From NCBI GenBank assembly GCA_947498625.1, contig CANMKR010000002.1:372001-436000 (forward strand): 64,000 bases of DNA, in the 5' to 3' direction. Below the pieces are notes generated by a model, which made no database searches, was not told the DNA's origin, and saw only the letters and a list, made by a program, of their open reading frames with translations. Shown here one piece after another: positions 54,326 to 63,461 of the stretch. The stretch is from an uncultured Kangiella sp. (GTDB taxonomy: Bacteria; Pseudomonadota; Gammaproteobacteria; Enterobacterales; Kangiellaceae). The position numbers were made by a program, and so were the translations under genes. The stretch's first letter is position 1. Each line of letters begins with the position of its first letter.

Positions 54326-56509
54326 ATGAATCTAAAACTCATTTCGTTGGTATCAGCTATAACGCTGGCTTTAACTGCTTGTGATAACGCAGAACAATCA
54401 CAAGCTCCTGCAAAACCTGAAGTTAAAGTAGTTCAGGAAGTTAAACAGGATAAGAAACCTGGAGCTACAGCCCTAACTCAAGAAAATACTTCTAATGAGC
54501 AAGATCCTTTCATCTGGTTAGAAGAAGTTGAAGGCGAAAAAGCGCTTGCTTGGGTAGAAGAGAATAATAAAAAGTCATTAGGCTATTTAAAATCCAAGCC
54601 TCTTTATAATGAACTGTATGAGAAAAACTTAAAAGTTTATGACTCCGACGAGCGTATTCCTTATGTTAGTCAAATGGGTGATTATTTTTATAATTTTTGG
54701 CGTGATGCTAATAATCAAAAAGGTTTATGGCGCCGCACAACGTTAGCTGAATATAAGAAAGACAAGCCTAAGTGGGAAACCGTTTTAGATTTAGATAAGT
54801 TAGCCGAGGCTGAAGGCGAAAATTGGGTCTACAAAGGCTCCAACTGTTTATATCCAGAATATAAACGCTGCTTATTAAACTTATCTCGCGGTGGTGCTGA
54901 TGCCACTGTAGTACGCGAGTTTGATATTCCTAGCAAATCCTTTGTAAAAGATGGTTTTTCTTTGCCTGAAGCCAAATCGAATATAAGCTGGATCGATATG
55001 GATACCCTCTATGTTGGAACAGACTTTGGCGAAGGTAGTATGACGGACTCGGGTTATTCCCGAATCGTTAAAGAATGGAAGCGTGGCGAACCACTTGCAA
55101 AAGCCAAAACTATTTTTGAAGGTGAAAAATCTGACGTTTGGGTGGCTGCTTTTGTAACTCACGATAAAGATAAGTCTTATAAGATGATTTATCAGGGCTT
55201 AACTTTTTATACTTCAGATGTGTTTTTCGTTACTGATTCTGGATTAAAAAAATTCAATCGACCTAAAGACAGTTCATTGAGTGGAATTACTAATGGACAG
55301 TTACTTTTAGAGCTAAAGTCTGATTGGACTGTTGGTGGTAAAACTTATCCGCAGGCAGCGTTATTATCGATTGATATCAAAGATTATATTGATGGAAAAA
55401 CCACTTTCACAGAAGTAATAGTTCCTGATGCAAACACTTCATTATCAGGGGTATCTACTACTAAAGATTATATATTGGTTAATACATTAAAAGACGTCGC
55501 TAGTGAGCTTTACCGTTATCAGTATAAAGATGGTAACTGGTCTCGCGAAATGATTGATATGCCGGCACTGGGCTCTATTTCGGTGACAGGCGTTAGTGAT
55601 CAGCACAATAATTTCTTTGTGAATTATAACAACCACCTAACTCCAAGTAGCCTCTATTATTTCGACAGCCAAACTAGCAAAGCATCAGTACTAAAAAGCT
55701 TGCCCGCTTTTTTTGACGCTACTCCTTATAAAGTTGAGCAAAAATTTGCTACCGCCAAAGATGGTACCAAAATACCTTACTTCTTAATTATGAGAAAAGA
55801 CCTAGAGTTCAATGGTAAGAACCCTACTTTACTTTATGGCTATGGCGGCTTTGAAATATCCTTACGCCCTTCTTATTCATCAACAGTTGGAATTGATTGG
55901 TTAGATCAAGGCGGCGTCTATGCTGTTGCCAACATTCGCGGCGGCGGCGAATATGGTCCAAGATGGCATCAAGCGGCTTTAAAGAAAAACCGTCATATCG
56001 CCTTTACAGACTTTATTACTGTTGGTGAAGATTTAGTGGCAAGTAAAATCACTTCGCCTAAGCATTTAGGCATTCGTGGTGGTTCAAATGGTGGTTTATT
56101 AGTTGGCACCGTTGCTACAATGAGACCAGATCTTTTCAATGCGGTTGTGTGCCAAGTGCCTTTACTTGATATGAAGCGCTTTAATCAATTGCTAGCGGGC
56201 GCTAGCTGGATGGGTGAATATGGTAATCCTGATAACGAAGATGAGTGGGAATACATAAAAACTTACTCGCCTTATCACAACGTTGATAAAGACACCGATT
56301 ACCCAAAGATTTTCTTTACGACTTCAACTCGTGATGATCGAGTACATCCAGGTCATGCCCGGAAAATGGTTGCCTTGATGCAGTCACAAGGACACGATGT
56401 TTTGTATTATGAAAACACAGAAGGTGGTCACGGCGGCGCATCTAACAACAAGCAAGCTGCTAGCCTAAATGCATTGGTATATACATACCTCGCTGATCAA
56501 CTTAAGTAA
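54326..56509 (+). CDS. Prolyl oligopeptidase (S9A) lipoprotein
   Basis: A 727-residue serine peptidase that cuts short peptides after proline. The ATG at 54326 is chosen because GGGA precedes it and the product then has a clean lipoprotein signal (lipobox L-T-A-C at residue 19). An acidic/Lys-rich tether follows. The N-terminal beta-propeller (about 110-450) is followed by the alpha/beta hydrolase domain with Ser in GGSNGG (near 586), Asp in STRDDRVHPGHA (near 670) and His in EGGHGGA (near 700). It is anchored to the membrane, facing the periplasm or outside. Confidence 0.93.
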   Translation: MNLKLISLVSAITLALTACDNAEQSQAPAKPEVKVVQEVKQDKKPGATALTQENTSNEQDPFIWLEEVEGEKALAWVEENNKKSLGYLKSKPLYNELYEKNLKVYDSDERIPYVSQMGDYFYNFWRDANNQKGLWRRTTLAEYKKDKPKWETVLDLDKLAEAEGENWVYKGSNCLYPEYKRCLLNLSRGGADATVVREFDIPSKSFVKDGFSLPEAKSNISWIDMDTLYVGTDFGEGSMTDSGYSRIVKEWKRGEPLAKAKTIFEGEKSDVWVAAFVTHDKDKSYKMIYQGLTFYTSDVFFVTDSGLKKFNRPKDSSLSGITNGQLLLELKSDWTVGGKTYPQAALLSIDIKDYIDGKTTFTEVIVPDANTSLSGVSTTKDYILVNTLKDVASELYRYQYKDGNWSREMIDMPALGSISVTGVSDQHNNFFVNYNNHLTPSSLYYFDSQTSKASVLKSLPAFFDATPYKVEQKFATAKDGTKIPYFLIMRKDLEFNGKNPTLLYGYGGFEISLRPSYSSTVGIDWLDQGGVYAVANIRGGGEYGPRWHQAALKKNRHIAFTDFITVGEDLVASKITSPKHLGIRGGSNGGLLVGTVATMRPDLFNAVVCQVPLLDMKRFNQLLAGASWMGEYGNPDNEDEWEYIKTYSPYHNVDKDTDYPKIFFTTSTRDDRVHPGHARKMVALMQSQGHDVLYYENTEGGHGGASNNKQAASLNALVYTYLADQLK

Positions 56510-56525
56510 TCAGCAATTAATATCT

Positions 56526-56549
56526 AAGGGCGCATTAAGCGCCTTTTTT
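56526..56549 (+). terminator. Terminator of the prolyl oligopeptidase gene
   Basis: GGCGC and GCGCC form a short stem with a 5-nt loop followed by TTTTTT, 19 bases after the stop codon. Confidence 0.8.
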
Positions 56550-56565
56550 AATTTTATACACACAA

Positions 56566-56599
56566 TAAAAAAGCCGCTATATTTCTATAGCGACTTTTT
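56566..56599 (-). terminator. Terminator of the first tRNA-Lys
   Basis: Read leftwards, AAAAGTCGCTATA and TATAGCGGCTTTTTT form a stem with one G-T pair and a 4-nt loop ending in a T run, about 22 bases past the tRNA end. Confidence 0.8.
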
Positions 56600-56621
56600 A
56601 CTCTCTTTAAGAGAAGAATAA

Positions 56622-56697
56622 TGGTGGGTTGCACAGGAATCGAACCTGTGACCACCTGATTAAAAGTCAGATGCTCTACCGACTGAGCTAGCAACCC
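56622..56697 (-). tRNA. tRNA-Lys (TTT), copy 1
   Basis: The leftward strand gives a 76-nt cloverleaf starting GGGTTGC, with D-arm GCTCAGTCGGTAGAGC, anticodon loop CTTTTAA containing TTT, T-arm CACAGGTTCGATTCCTGTG and an encoded CCA. It differs from copy 2 by one base in the D loop (GTCGG against GTTGG). Confidence 0.97.
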
Positions 56698-56729
56698 ATC
56701 GTTGAAAACTGAATGATTCAACGGCGCGT

Positions 56730-56757
56730 ATAATACCTGTAAAAAAATAAAAAACAA
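56730..56757 (-). promoter_or_regulatory. Promoter of tRNA-Lys copy 1
   Basis: Read leftwards: TTGTTT, 16 bases, TATTAT, then ACGCGCC. This is the same layout and GC-rich discriminator as the other two tRNA promoters in the window. Confidence 0.65.
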
Positions 56758-56841
56758 GTTATTTTAATGGTTATTTTGCTCACTTGAATTTAACGCCTTT
56801 AGTCGCAAAATAGATACTATATAACTTATGGAAACACCTTT

Positions 56842-57705
56842 ATGAAAGATGTTGTCAGCATTCAGTTAGCCCCGCCGAAGCACTGGGTCGGCGATGGTTT
56901 TCATGTGAGCTCTTTATTTTCTTATAATTCCCATGGAAAATCCTTAAGCCCTTTTCTATTACTAGATCATGCATCTCCCGAACAGTTTCCACCTACAACG
57001 AGAAAACTAGGTGTGGGTGAACATCCGCATCGCGGTATAGAAACAGTGACTTTGGTTTATGCAGGCGAAGTTGAGCATAAAGATTCCACTGGGGCTGGAG
57101 GTGTGATTAAAGCTGGCGATGTGCAGTGGATGACGGCTGGAAGCGGTATTATGCATCAAGAGTTCCACTCCAATAAATTCGCGAAAACTGGCGGGCAAAT
57201 GGAGATGGTTCAACTTTGGGTTAATTTACCGGCTAAAGAGAAGATGACTAGTCCAAAGTATCAAGATATTAAGGCTAGCTCTATCCCAACCCTATCTTTG
57301 GGTAATGACTCAGCTGAATTAAGACTTATCGCAGGACAATATTTGGATAACACTGGACCAGCATCGACCTTCACACCACTTCAGGTTATGGACTTAATCT
57401 ACACCGATGAAACATCAGTTCGCTTAGATTTAAATGCCTCATGGAATGCTGCAGTGGTGGTACTCCAAGGAAAGGTCGAGATTAATAGTGTTAAATCCGT
57501 TAGCGAGCATCAAATGGCGATACTCAGTAATGATGGTGACTATATAGACTTAAAAGCTAATAAAAACACTAAACTGTTAATATTAAGCGGTGAACCAATC
57601 AATGAGCCCATTGTAGGATACGGCCCTTTTGTAATGAACTCGAGGGAAGAAATAGAACAAGCTCTAAGAGACTTTCGAGACGGAGCATTTAGACAAATCC
57701 AGTAA
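56842..57705 (+). CDS. Pirin-family bicupin protein
   Basis: A 287-residue bicupin. The first cupin holds the metal ligands in EHPHRGIETVTLVYAGEVEH (two His, then His and Glu in the later WMTAGSGIMHQEFH). The second cupin (about 165-270) lacks them, as usual. Pirins have been described as iron-dependent regulators or quercetinase-like dioxygenases; the role here is unknown. The gene is on the plus strand between two tRNA-Lys genes on the minus strand. Confidence 0.92.
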   Translation: MKDVVSIQLAPPKHWVGDGFHVSSLFSYNSHGKSLSPFLLLDHASPEQFPPTTRKLGVGEHPHRGIETVTLVYAGEVEHKDSTGAGGVIKAGDVQWMTAGSGIMHQEFHSNKFAKTGGQMEMVQLWVNLPAKEKMTSPKYQDIKASSIPTLSLGNDSAELRLIAGQYLDNTGPASTFTPLQVMDLIYTDETSVRLDLNASWNAAVVVLQGKVEINSVKSVSEHQMAILSNDGDYIDLKANKNTKLLILSGEPINEPIVGYGPFVMNSREEIEQALRDFRDGAFRQIQ

Positions 57706-57714
57706 TTAAGACAT

Positions 57715-57746
57715 AAAAAAAGCCGCATCAAATGATGCGGCTTTTT
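57715..57746. terminator. Bidirectional terminator, pirin and tRNA-Lys copy 2
   Basis: AAAAAGCCGCAT and ATGCGGCTTTTT form a perfect stem with a short TCAAATG-region loop and A/T runs on both sides. It would end the pirin transcript rightwards and the tRNA-Lys transcript leftwards. Confidence 0.85.
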
Positions 57747-57765
57747 AGCTCTTACGAGAAGAATA

Positions 57766-57841
57766 TGGTGGGTTGCACAGGAATCGAACCTGTGACCACC
57801 TGATTAAAAGTCAGATGCTCTACCAACTGAGCTAGCAACCC
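57766..57841 (-). tRNA. tRNA-Lys (TTT), copy 2
   Basis: A 76-nt cloverleaf like copy 1, starting GGGTTGC, with D-arm GCTCAGTTGGTAGAGC, the same TTT anticodon loop, T-arm and CCA. The copies are direct repeats 1144 bases apart. Confidence 0.97.
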
Positions 57842-57905
57842 ATTGTTTTTCAACGTGATTTTTAAAGCTTATCTGCTTACGAGAGTCACTCTCGTTGAGG
57901 CGTGT

Positions 57906-57933
57906 ATAATACTGTTTTTGGCGAAAAAAACAA
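57906..57933 (-). promoter_or_regulatory. Promoter of tRNA-Lys copy 2
   Basis: Read leftwards: TTGTTT, 16 bases, TATTAT, then ACACGCC. No terminator separates it from the fdx gene 60 bases upstream, so some tRNA may also come from ISC operon read-through. Confidence 0.65.
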
Positions 57934-57995
57934 GCCTAAATTAATAATATCTTACGCTTTTTAAATCCAATTTATAACGGATATCAATTTAACTC

Positions 57996-58334
57996 TTAAT
58001 GATTCTCTTTTGCATGATTTAAAGTGTATTTAGGGATCTCGACTACTAAGTCTTCATTAGCCACAAGGGCTTGGCAACTTAAGCGTGACTCAGGCTCTAA
58101 ACCCCATGCTTTATCTAGCATATCATCTTCTAACTCATCGCTTTCTTCTAATGAATCAAACCCTTCTCGAATAACCACATGACAAGTAGTACAGGCACAA
58201 GACATCTCACAAGCATGTTCAATATCAATATTGTTAGCTTTAGCAGCTTCTAACACCGTTTGTCCTTCTTCGGCTTCAACTACAGCACCTTCAGGACATA
58301 AGTCTTCATTGGGTAAAAATACGATCTTTGGCAT
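57996..58334 (-). CDS. fdx: ISC-type [2Fe-2S] ferredoxin
   Basis: A 112-residue adrenodoxin-type ferredoxin. Four cluster ligands are in CEMSCACTTCHV (three used, near 42-51) and LSCQAL (near 87). It gives electrons for cluster assembly on IscU. It is the last gene of the ISC operon here; iscX, which follows fdx in E. coli, is absent. Confidence 0.95.
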   Translation of the reverse strand: MPKIVFLPNEDLCPEGAVVEAEEGQTVLEAAKANNIDIEHACEMSCACTTCHVVIREGFDSLEESDELEDDMLDKAWGLEPESRLSCQALVANEDLVVEIPKYTLNHAKENH

Positions 58335-58373
58335 ATGCTTCTCTTAAACCTTTCTTTGCTAAATTATCTATCG

Positions 58374-60248
58374 CTAAATGTCGTCGACTTCGCTGCCCAC
58401 TAAAGCTTTAGCAATACTGGCATCCATACGTTTAGATGCAAATTCTTGGCTATTAGTATCAACTATCTTGATAGCTTCTTTAATAGCCTCTATATCGGTG
58501 CCCTGAGCGATAGTTTCAAGTTGTATAACTGACGATTCTATTGCTTCATACTCATCTTGTGATAACAGCAATTTGCCATTATCATCAAGCGCCGCTCTAA
58601 CGGCCTCTACAACCCTGGAAGCCTCGACTTGTTCTTCGCGTAACATACGCAGCTGCATATCTTCTTCTGCTTTTTCGATAGAGCTTTTAAGCATATCTGT
58701 AACTTGGCTATCGGTTAAACCGTAAGAAGGCTTCACTTGAATTTCAGCTTGAACGCCAGAAGTGGTTTCTTCTGCAAAAACATTTAACAAGCCATCGGCA
58801 TCCACTTGGTAAGTAACTTTTATTCGAGCCGCTCCAGCAACCATTGGCGGAATTCCACGCAACTCGAATCGAGCAAGCGAACGACAATCATCAACTAACT
58901 CGCGCTCACCTTGCACTACATGGATTGCCATCGCTGTTTGGCCATCTTTAAAAGTGGTAAATTCTTGTGCTCTAGCAATTGGAATTGGTGTATTACGAGG
59001 AATAATTTTTTCAACCAAACCACCCATAGTTTCTACACCTAAGGACAGGGGTAGTACATCCAACAACAGCAACTGATCATTGGATTTATTTCCAATCAAA
59101 ATATCAGCTTGAATAGCTGCGCCAATAGCCACTACCTTATCAGGATCTATTGAGGTCATTGGTTCTTGCTTAAAATATTGGCCAACTTTTTCTTGTACCA
59201 ATGGCACACGAGTAGAACCACCAACCATTACAATTTCTTTAATATCAGTAGGCTTTAAACCGGCATCTTTAATGGTTCTACGACAAGCTAATAGAGTTTT
59301 ATCAATAATCGGAGCCATAAGCTTATTAATTAGCTCACGAGCAACTTGGCCATTCCAATTCATAAAATGAACATCAATAGACTCATGATCTGTCAAAGCC
59401 TCTTTGACCTCACGAGCCTTAAGCATCGCCATTTGGTAGGCTTGACGATCATCTGAATCTACTTTGGCCAACTCCACTAAGTGAGCTGCAATAGCGCGGT
59501 CAAAATCGTCACCGCCTAATGCAGAATCGCCACCGGTTGAAAGTACTTCATAGACACCTTTTTCTAAGCGTAGAATTGATATATCAAAGGTACCGCCACC
59601 CAAATCATAGATAGCATGAATACCTTCATTACCAGTATCTAAACCATAAGCAACCGCTGCTGCAGTTGGCTCATTGATTAACCTCAGAACATTTAGACCC
59701 GCAAGTTGTGCCGCATCTTTAGTGGCTTGACGCTGGGCATCATCAAAGTAAGCTGGAACGGTTATCACAACGCCGCCTAACTGCTCATCTTTTTGCAAGC
59801 CTAAAGCACTCTCTGCACGCCTGGCTAAGACTTTTAAAATTTCTGCCGAGATTTCTATCGGGTTTTTTATTTGATCAAAAACTTGAATCGCTGGCATTCC
59901 TTTTTCGCCAATACCAGATGCGGTTAACTGATTAGCGGTGAATGCTTTTATCGCTTGAACATCAGCTAAACCCCGACCCATTAATCGCTTCACCGAGCTA
60001 ATGGTATTTTCTGAATCACTGCATTGGAATATTTTTGCTGAGTGACCAACTGAAACAGTTCCATCTTTTGCATAATGCACAATCGAAGGTAATAAGTGAT
60101 TGCCTTCTAGATCAGGTAATGTTTCGGCGACGCCACTACGAACCGTCGCGATTAATGAATTTGTGGTACCTAGATCAATGCCAGCCGCATAGCGATGCTC
60201 GTGCGGTTTAGTTGATTGACCTGGTTCTGCGATTTGTAATAAAGCCAT
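58374..60248 (-). CDS. hscA: Fe-S assembly chaperone HscA
   Basis: A 624-residue Hsp70-family ATPase specialised for IscU. It has the HscA start [12 protein letters not shown], then [30 protein letters not shown] and [12 protein letters not shown], and a shorter C-terminus than DnaK. It binds the LPPVK motif of IscU and drives cluster transfer. It follows hscB by 21 bases. Confidence 0.97.
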   Translation of the reverse strand: MALLQIAEPGQSTKPHEHRYAAGIDLGTTNSLIATVRSGVAETLPDLEGNHLLPSIVHYAKDGTVSVGHSAKIFQCSDSENTISSVKRLMGRGLADVQAIKAFTANQLTASGIGEKGMPAIQVFDQIKNPIEISAEILKVLARRAESALGLQKDEQLGGVVITVPAYFDDAQRQATKDAAQLAGLNVLRLINEPTAAAVAYGLDTGNEGIHAIYDLGGGTFDISILRLEKGVYEVLSTGGDSALGGDDFDRAIAAHLVELAKVDSDDRQAYQMAMLKAREVKEALTDHESIDVHFMNWNGQVARELINKLMAPIIDKTLLACRRTIKDAGLKPTDIKEIVMVGGSTRVPLVQEKVGQYFKQEPMTSIDPDKVVAIGAAIQADILIGNKSNDQLLLLDVLPLSLGVETMGGLVEKIIPRNTPIPIARAQEFTTFKDGQTAMAIHVVQGERELVDDCRSLARFELRGIPPMVAGAARIKVTYQVDADGLLNVFAEETTSGVQAEIQVKPSYGLTDSQVTDMLKSSIEKAEEDMQLRMLREEQVEASRVVEAVRAALDDNGKLLLSQDEYEAIESSVIQLETIAQGTDIEAIKEAIKIVDTNSQEFASKRMDASIAKALVGSEVDDI

Positions 60249-60269
60249 CTTATTGGTTATAGCCTTTCA

Positions 60270-60803
60270 TTAGCCGAGTATTTTTTCTTCTGCCGCATCA
60301 ATATCCATTAAAGTCTTACGCAAAAATTGTAGCTTGTATATTTCTGTGAGAATTTTATCAGATTCAAGCAATTGATTCTCTCCTTCCTGTTGAAACAAAT
60401 CATTAATAGAAGCTATTTGCGCATCTTCCATCGACTCAATCGTTTCAGCAAAATCCATTAAACCGCCCATATCCTTCTTTGTGCTTAGAGTTTCTAACTC
60501 TTCTCTCAACTCTAATTGCTGCATCAAGAAAACAGGATCTTTGACCGTTACTTCCTTAGATCCATCAAGTCCAGCTTTTAATTGAAGTAAGGCTTGCGCA
60601 CGACGCACAGGACTTTTTAAAACGCCGTAGGCATCATTAATTTGAGTGGTTTTTTGCATTGCTGCTAGTTGTTCTTGATCGCTTCCTGAAGCAAAACGAT
60701 CAGGGTGAACAGACTGCAGCATATTGCGCAGCTTCTGCGAAAGTTCCTGTTCATCTAATAAAAAATTCGGCTCAAGGCCGAATAGTTCAAATGGATTCTT
60801 CAA
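60270..60803 (-). CDS. hscB: Fe-S assembly co-chaperone HscB
   Basis: A 177-residue J-protein. The J domain starts FELFGLEPNFLLD and holds the HPD motif (SVHPDRF, near 34), which stimulates the HscA ATPase; the C-terminal helical domain (about 90-175) binds IscU. It lies 81 bases after iscA, the widest gap between iscU and hscA. Confidence 0.95.
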   Translation of the reverse strand: MKNPFELFGLEPNFLLDEQELSQKLRNMLQSVHPDRFASGSDQEQLAAMQKTTQINDAYGVLKSPVRRAQALLQLKAGLDGSKEVTVKDPVFLMQQLELREELETLSTKKDMGGLMDFAETIESMEDAQIASINDLFQQEGENQLLESDKILTEIYKLQFLRKTLMDIDAAEEKILG

Positions 60804-60884
60804 ATCAGTCTCTTAAATTATTTATCGAGCGCACAATCTATTTAGCTAGAAAAATTTCTGCCGCGCAATCGCAAATTTTAGCAG

Positions 60885-61208
60885 CTAAACTGTAAAACTT
60901 TCACCGCAACCGCACTCACCTTTCACGTTAGGATTGGTGAACTCAAAACCCTCATTCAAGCCTTCTTTCTTAAACTCCAAATGAGTACCATCCAAGTACA
61001 CTTGGCTTTTGGCATCAACGATAATTTTTATGCCTTTATCTTCATAAACTTTATCGCCTTCTGTCAGCTCATCAACAAACTCAAGTACATAAGCCAACCC
61101 CGAGCATCCGGTTGTGGTCACGCCTAAACGCAAACCTAAACCCTTGCCACGACTGGCCAAAAAGCTTTTTACCCGCTCTGCGGCGGCTTCTGATAAAGTA
61201 ATTGCCAT
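60885..61208 (-). CDS. iscA: Fe-S assembly protein IscA
   Basis: A 107-residue A-type carrier. The three Cys are in TTGCSGLAY (near 35) and the terminal [10 protein letters not shown] (near 99-101). It carries clusters or iron to target proteins. It starts 24 bases after iscU. Confidence 0.96.
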   Translation of the reverse strand: MAITLSEAAAERVKSFLASRGKGLGLRLGVTTTGCSGLAYVLEFVDELTEGDKVYEDKGIKIIVDAKSQVYLDGTHLEFKKEGLNEGFEFTNPNVKGECGCGESFTV

Positions 61209-61232
61209 AAGTTACTCTTTATTCGATTTAGC

Positions 61233-61616
61233 TTACTTAGCGTTCTTTTCTTTATAATCTGAAACAGCGGCTTTAATCGCATCTTCCGCTAACACTGAGC
61301 AGTGAATTTTCACTGGTGGTAATGCAAGCTCTTCAGCAATGTCGGTATTTTTAATTGCTTGCGCTTCGTCAACACTTTTACCTTTTACCCATTCAGTAAT
61401 CAATGAGCTAGAGGCAATCGCAGAACCACAACCGTAAGTTTTAAATTTTGCATCTTGGATAATGCCATCTTCGCTAACTTTAATTTGCAACTTCATCACA
61501 TCGCCACAAGCTGGTGCGCCAACCATACCAGTACCAACGCCTTCCTCTTCCTTATCGAAAGAGCCAACGTTGCGTGGGTTTTCATAATGGTCAATTACTT
61601 TTTCGCTATAAGCCAT
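61233..61616 (-). CDS. iscU: Fe-S scaffold protein IscU
   Basis: A 127-residue scaffold on which [2Fe-2S] clusters are built. It shows YENPRNVGSF, the cluster Cys in GAPACGDVM, YGCGSAIASSS and KIHCSVLAEDA, and the HscA-binding LPPVKIHC. It starts 31 bases after iscS. Confidence 0.97.
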   Translation of the reverse strand: MAYSEKVIDHYENPRNVGSFDKEEEGVGTGMVGAPACGDVMKLQIKVSEDGIIQDAKFKTYGCGSAIASSSLITEWVKGKSVDEAQAIKNTDIAEELALPPVKIHCSVLAEDAIKAAVSDYKEKNAK

Positions 61617-61647
61617 AATATTTCTCCTGTTCTTTTACAAGAACTGA

Positions 61648-62862
61648 TTAATGAGCTGTCCACTCAACTTGTGACAAGTCGATTCCGTCTTTGTACATAT
61701 CCCAAAGCGGAGACAACTCACGTAAACGGCCGATGCCGTCGTTAATTTGTGTTAAGGCGTAATCCACTTCTTCTTCAGTGGTGAAACGGCCAATGGTGAA
61801 ACGAATCGAGCTGTGCGCTAATTCATCGTCTCTACCTAATGCTCTTAATACATAAGATGGTTCCAAACTGGCTGAAGTACAAGCCGAGCCAGAAGAAACC
61901 GCCAAATCCTTAAGCGCCATAATCAAAGATTCACCTTCAACAAAGTTAAAGCTGATGTTGATAATACCTGCTACGCGCTGAGTTTCATGGCCATTAAGAT
62001 AGACTTCTTCCATATCTTTCACGCCGTTCCATAAACGCTCGCGTAATTTAATAATACGCGCATTATCTTTTTCCATATCCAACTTAGCGATACGAGCAGC
62101 TTCACCCATGCCAACAATTTGGTGGGTCGCTAGAGTACCGGAACGCATACCACGCTCATGACCGCCACCATGCATTTGCGCTTCTAAGCGAACGCGTGGC
62201 TTACGACGAACATATAAAGTACCAATGCCTTTTGGCCCATACATTTTATGGCCAGACATAGATAATAAATCGACTTTGGTCTTAGTAATATCGATTGGCA
62301 ATTTACCCGCCGATTGTGCAGCATCTACATGAAACATGATTTTGCGAGAGCGACACATTTCGCCTATCGCATCTATGTCTTGAACCACGCCAGTTTCATT
62401 GTTTACATGCATCACGCTCACTAAAACTGTATCATCGCGCATAGCCGCTTCCAAAGCTGCTAAATCCAACAAACCGTCTTCTTGCACATCCATATAGGTA
62501 ACTTCATAACCTTCGCGCTCAAGCTGACGGGCCGTATCTAAAACCGCTTTATGTTCAGTTTTAACGGTAATGATGTGCTTACCTTTCTTGTGATAGAAAT
62601 GAGCTACGCCTTTAATCGCCAAATTGTTTGATTCAGTTGCGCCCGAAGTCCAAACGATTTCACGTGGATCAGCATTAATAAGATCGGCAACATGCGCACG
62701 CGCATCATCCACAGCTTCTTCTGCTGCCCAACCAAATTTATGCGAACGCGATGCAGGATTTCCATAAATCCCCTCGACGCCCATAAACTGAACCATCTTC
62801 TCTACAACTCGCGGATCAATTGGCGTAGTAGCAGCATAATCAAAATAGATGGGTAACTTCAT
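61648..62862 (-). CDS. iscS: Cysteine desulfurase IscS
   Basis: A 404-residue PLP enzyme that takes sulfur from cysteine for Fe-S clusters and tRNA thiolation. The PLP lysine is in [12 protein letters not shown] (near 206) and the persulfide Cys in [16 protein letters not shown] (near 328). The length matches E. coli IscS. It starts 30 bases after iscR. Confidence 0.97.
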   Translation of the reverse strand: MKLPIYFDYAATTPIDPRVVEKMVQFMGVEGIYGNPASRSHKFGWAAEEAVDDARAHVADLINADPREIVWTSGATESNNLAIKGVAHFYHKKGKHIITVKTEHKAVLDTARQLEREGYEVTYMDVQEDGLLDLAALEAAMRDDTVLVSVMHVNNETGVVQDIDAIGEMCRSRKIMFHVDAAQSAGKLPIDITKTKVDLLSMSGHKMYGPKGIGTLYVRRKPRVRLEAQMHGGGHERGMRSGTLATHQIVGMGEAARIAKLDMEKDNARIIKLRERLWNGVKDMEEVYLNGHETQRVAGIINISFNFVEGESLIMALKDLAVSSGSACTSASLEPSYVLRALGRDDELAHSSIRFTIGRFTTEEEVDYALTQINDGIGRLRELSPLWDMYKDGIDLSQVEWTAH

Positions 62863-62892
62863 TTTCTTCTCTTCACTTTAAATAGAATAAAT

Positions 62893-63372
62893 TCAACTTA
62901 AGAAAATCAGCTCTTCTTCGCTAATTTTCATCTCGTTCGCAGCATCTTGTCTTCCCGCGACTTTCTTTACGAAACGGCGCTCAACAACTTGTTCAAGACT
63001 AATGCCACTTAAAAACTGATAAATTTGGTCGGATAATTCCGCCCATAATTGATGAGACAAACAATGCTCACCATCCTGACAGCCACCCTTACCTTTACAA
63101 CGAGTCGCATCAATAGGTTCATCAACCGCCAAAACCACATCAACAATAGTAATTCTATTGGACGGGCGCTGCAGCTCATAACCGCCACCAGGGCCGCGAA
63201 TACTATCGACTAAATTCGCTTTTCGCAACTTAGAAAACAGCTGTTCTAAGTAAGATAAGGAAATATCTTGGCGTCCCGAAATCTCAGACAAACTAATAGG
63301 TCCACTTCCAGAATGAAGTGCCAAATCAAGCATCGCTGTCACCGCATAACGGCCTTTTGTACTTAATTTCAT
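62893..63372 (-). CDS. iscR: Fe-S regulator IscR
   Basis: A 159-residue Rrf2-family repressor. The winged helix-turn-helix ([18 protein letters not shown], then [19 protein letters not shown]) is followed by the three cluster Cys in [20 protein letters not shown], with the conserved His. With a [2Fe-2S] cluster it represses its own operon. It is the first gene of the ISC operon, and a type-1 IscR site lies in its promoter. Confidence 0.97.
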   Translation of the reverse strand: MKLSTKGRYAVTAMLDLALHSGSGPISLSEISGRQDISLSYLEQLFSKLRKANLVDSIRGPGGGYELQRPSNRITIVDVVLAVDEPIDATRCKGKGGCQDGEHCLSHQLWAELSDQIYQFLSGISLEQVVERRFVKKVAGRQDAANEMKISEEELIFLS

Positions 63373-63423
63373 GATTAGATATCGTTCGGGTTAGAAAAAC
63401 TACGTTTAAGGAATATCTCAATG

Positions 63424-63429
63424 ATTATA
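63424..63429 (-). promoter_or_regulatory. -10 box of the isc operon
   Basis: A perfect TATAAT on the leftward strand lies 51 bases before the iscR ATG. The -35 at the right spacing is poor and falls inside the IscR site, as expected for a promoter under repression. Confidence 0.6.
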
Positions 63430-63436
63430 TTGTCTC

Positions 63437-63461
63437 AATTCCGACTAAATTAGTCAAGAAT
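63437..63461 (-). promoter_or_regulatory. IscR type-1 binding site
   Basis: The leftward strand holds GACT-A-ATT-T-AGTC flanked by CTT and GGA, a close match to the type-1 consensus bound by clustered IscR (GACT, R, WWW, Y, AGTC core with YY/RR flanks). It ends 7 bases upstream of the -10 box, which fits self-repression. Confidence 0.8.
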
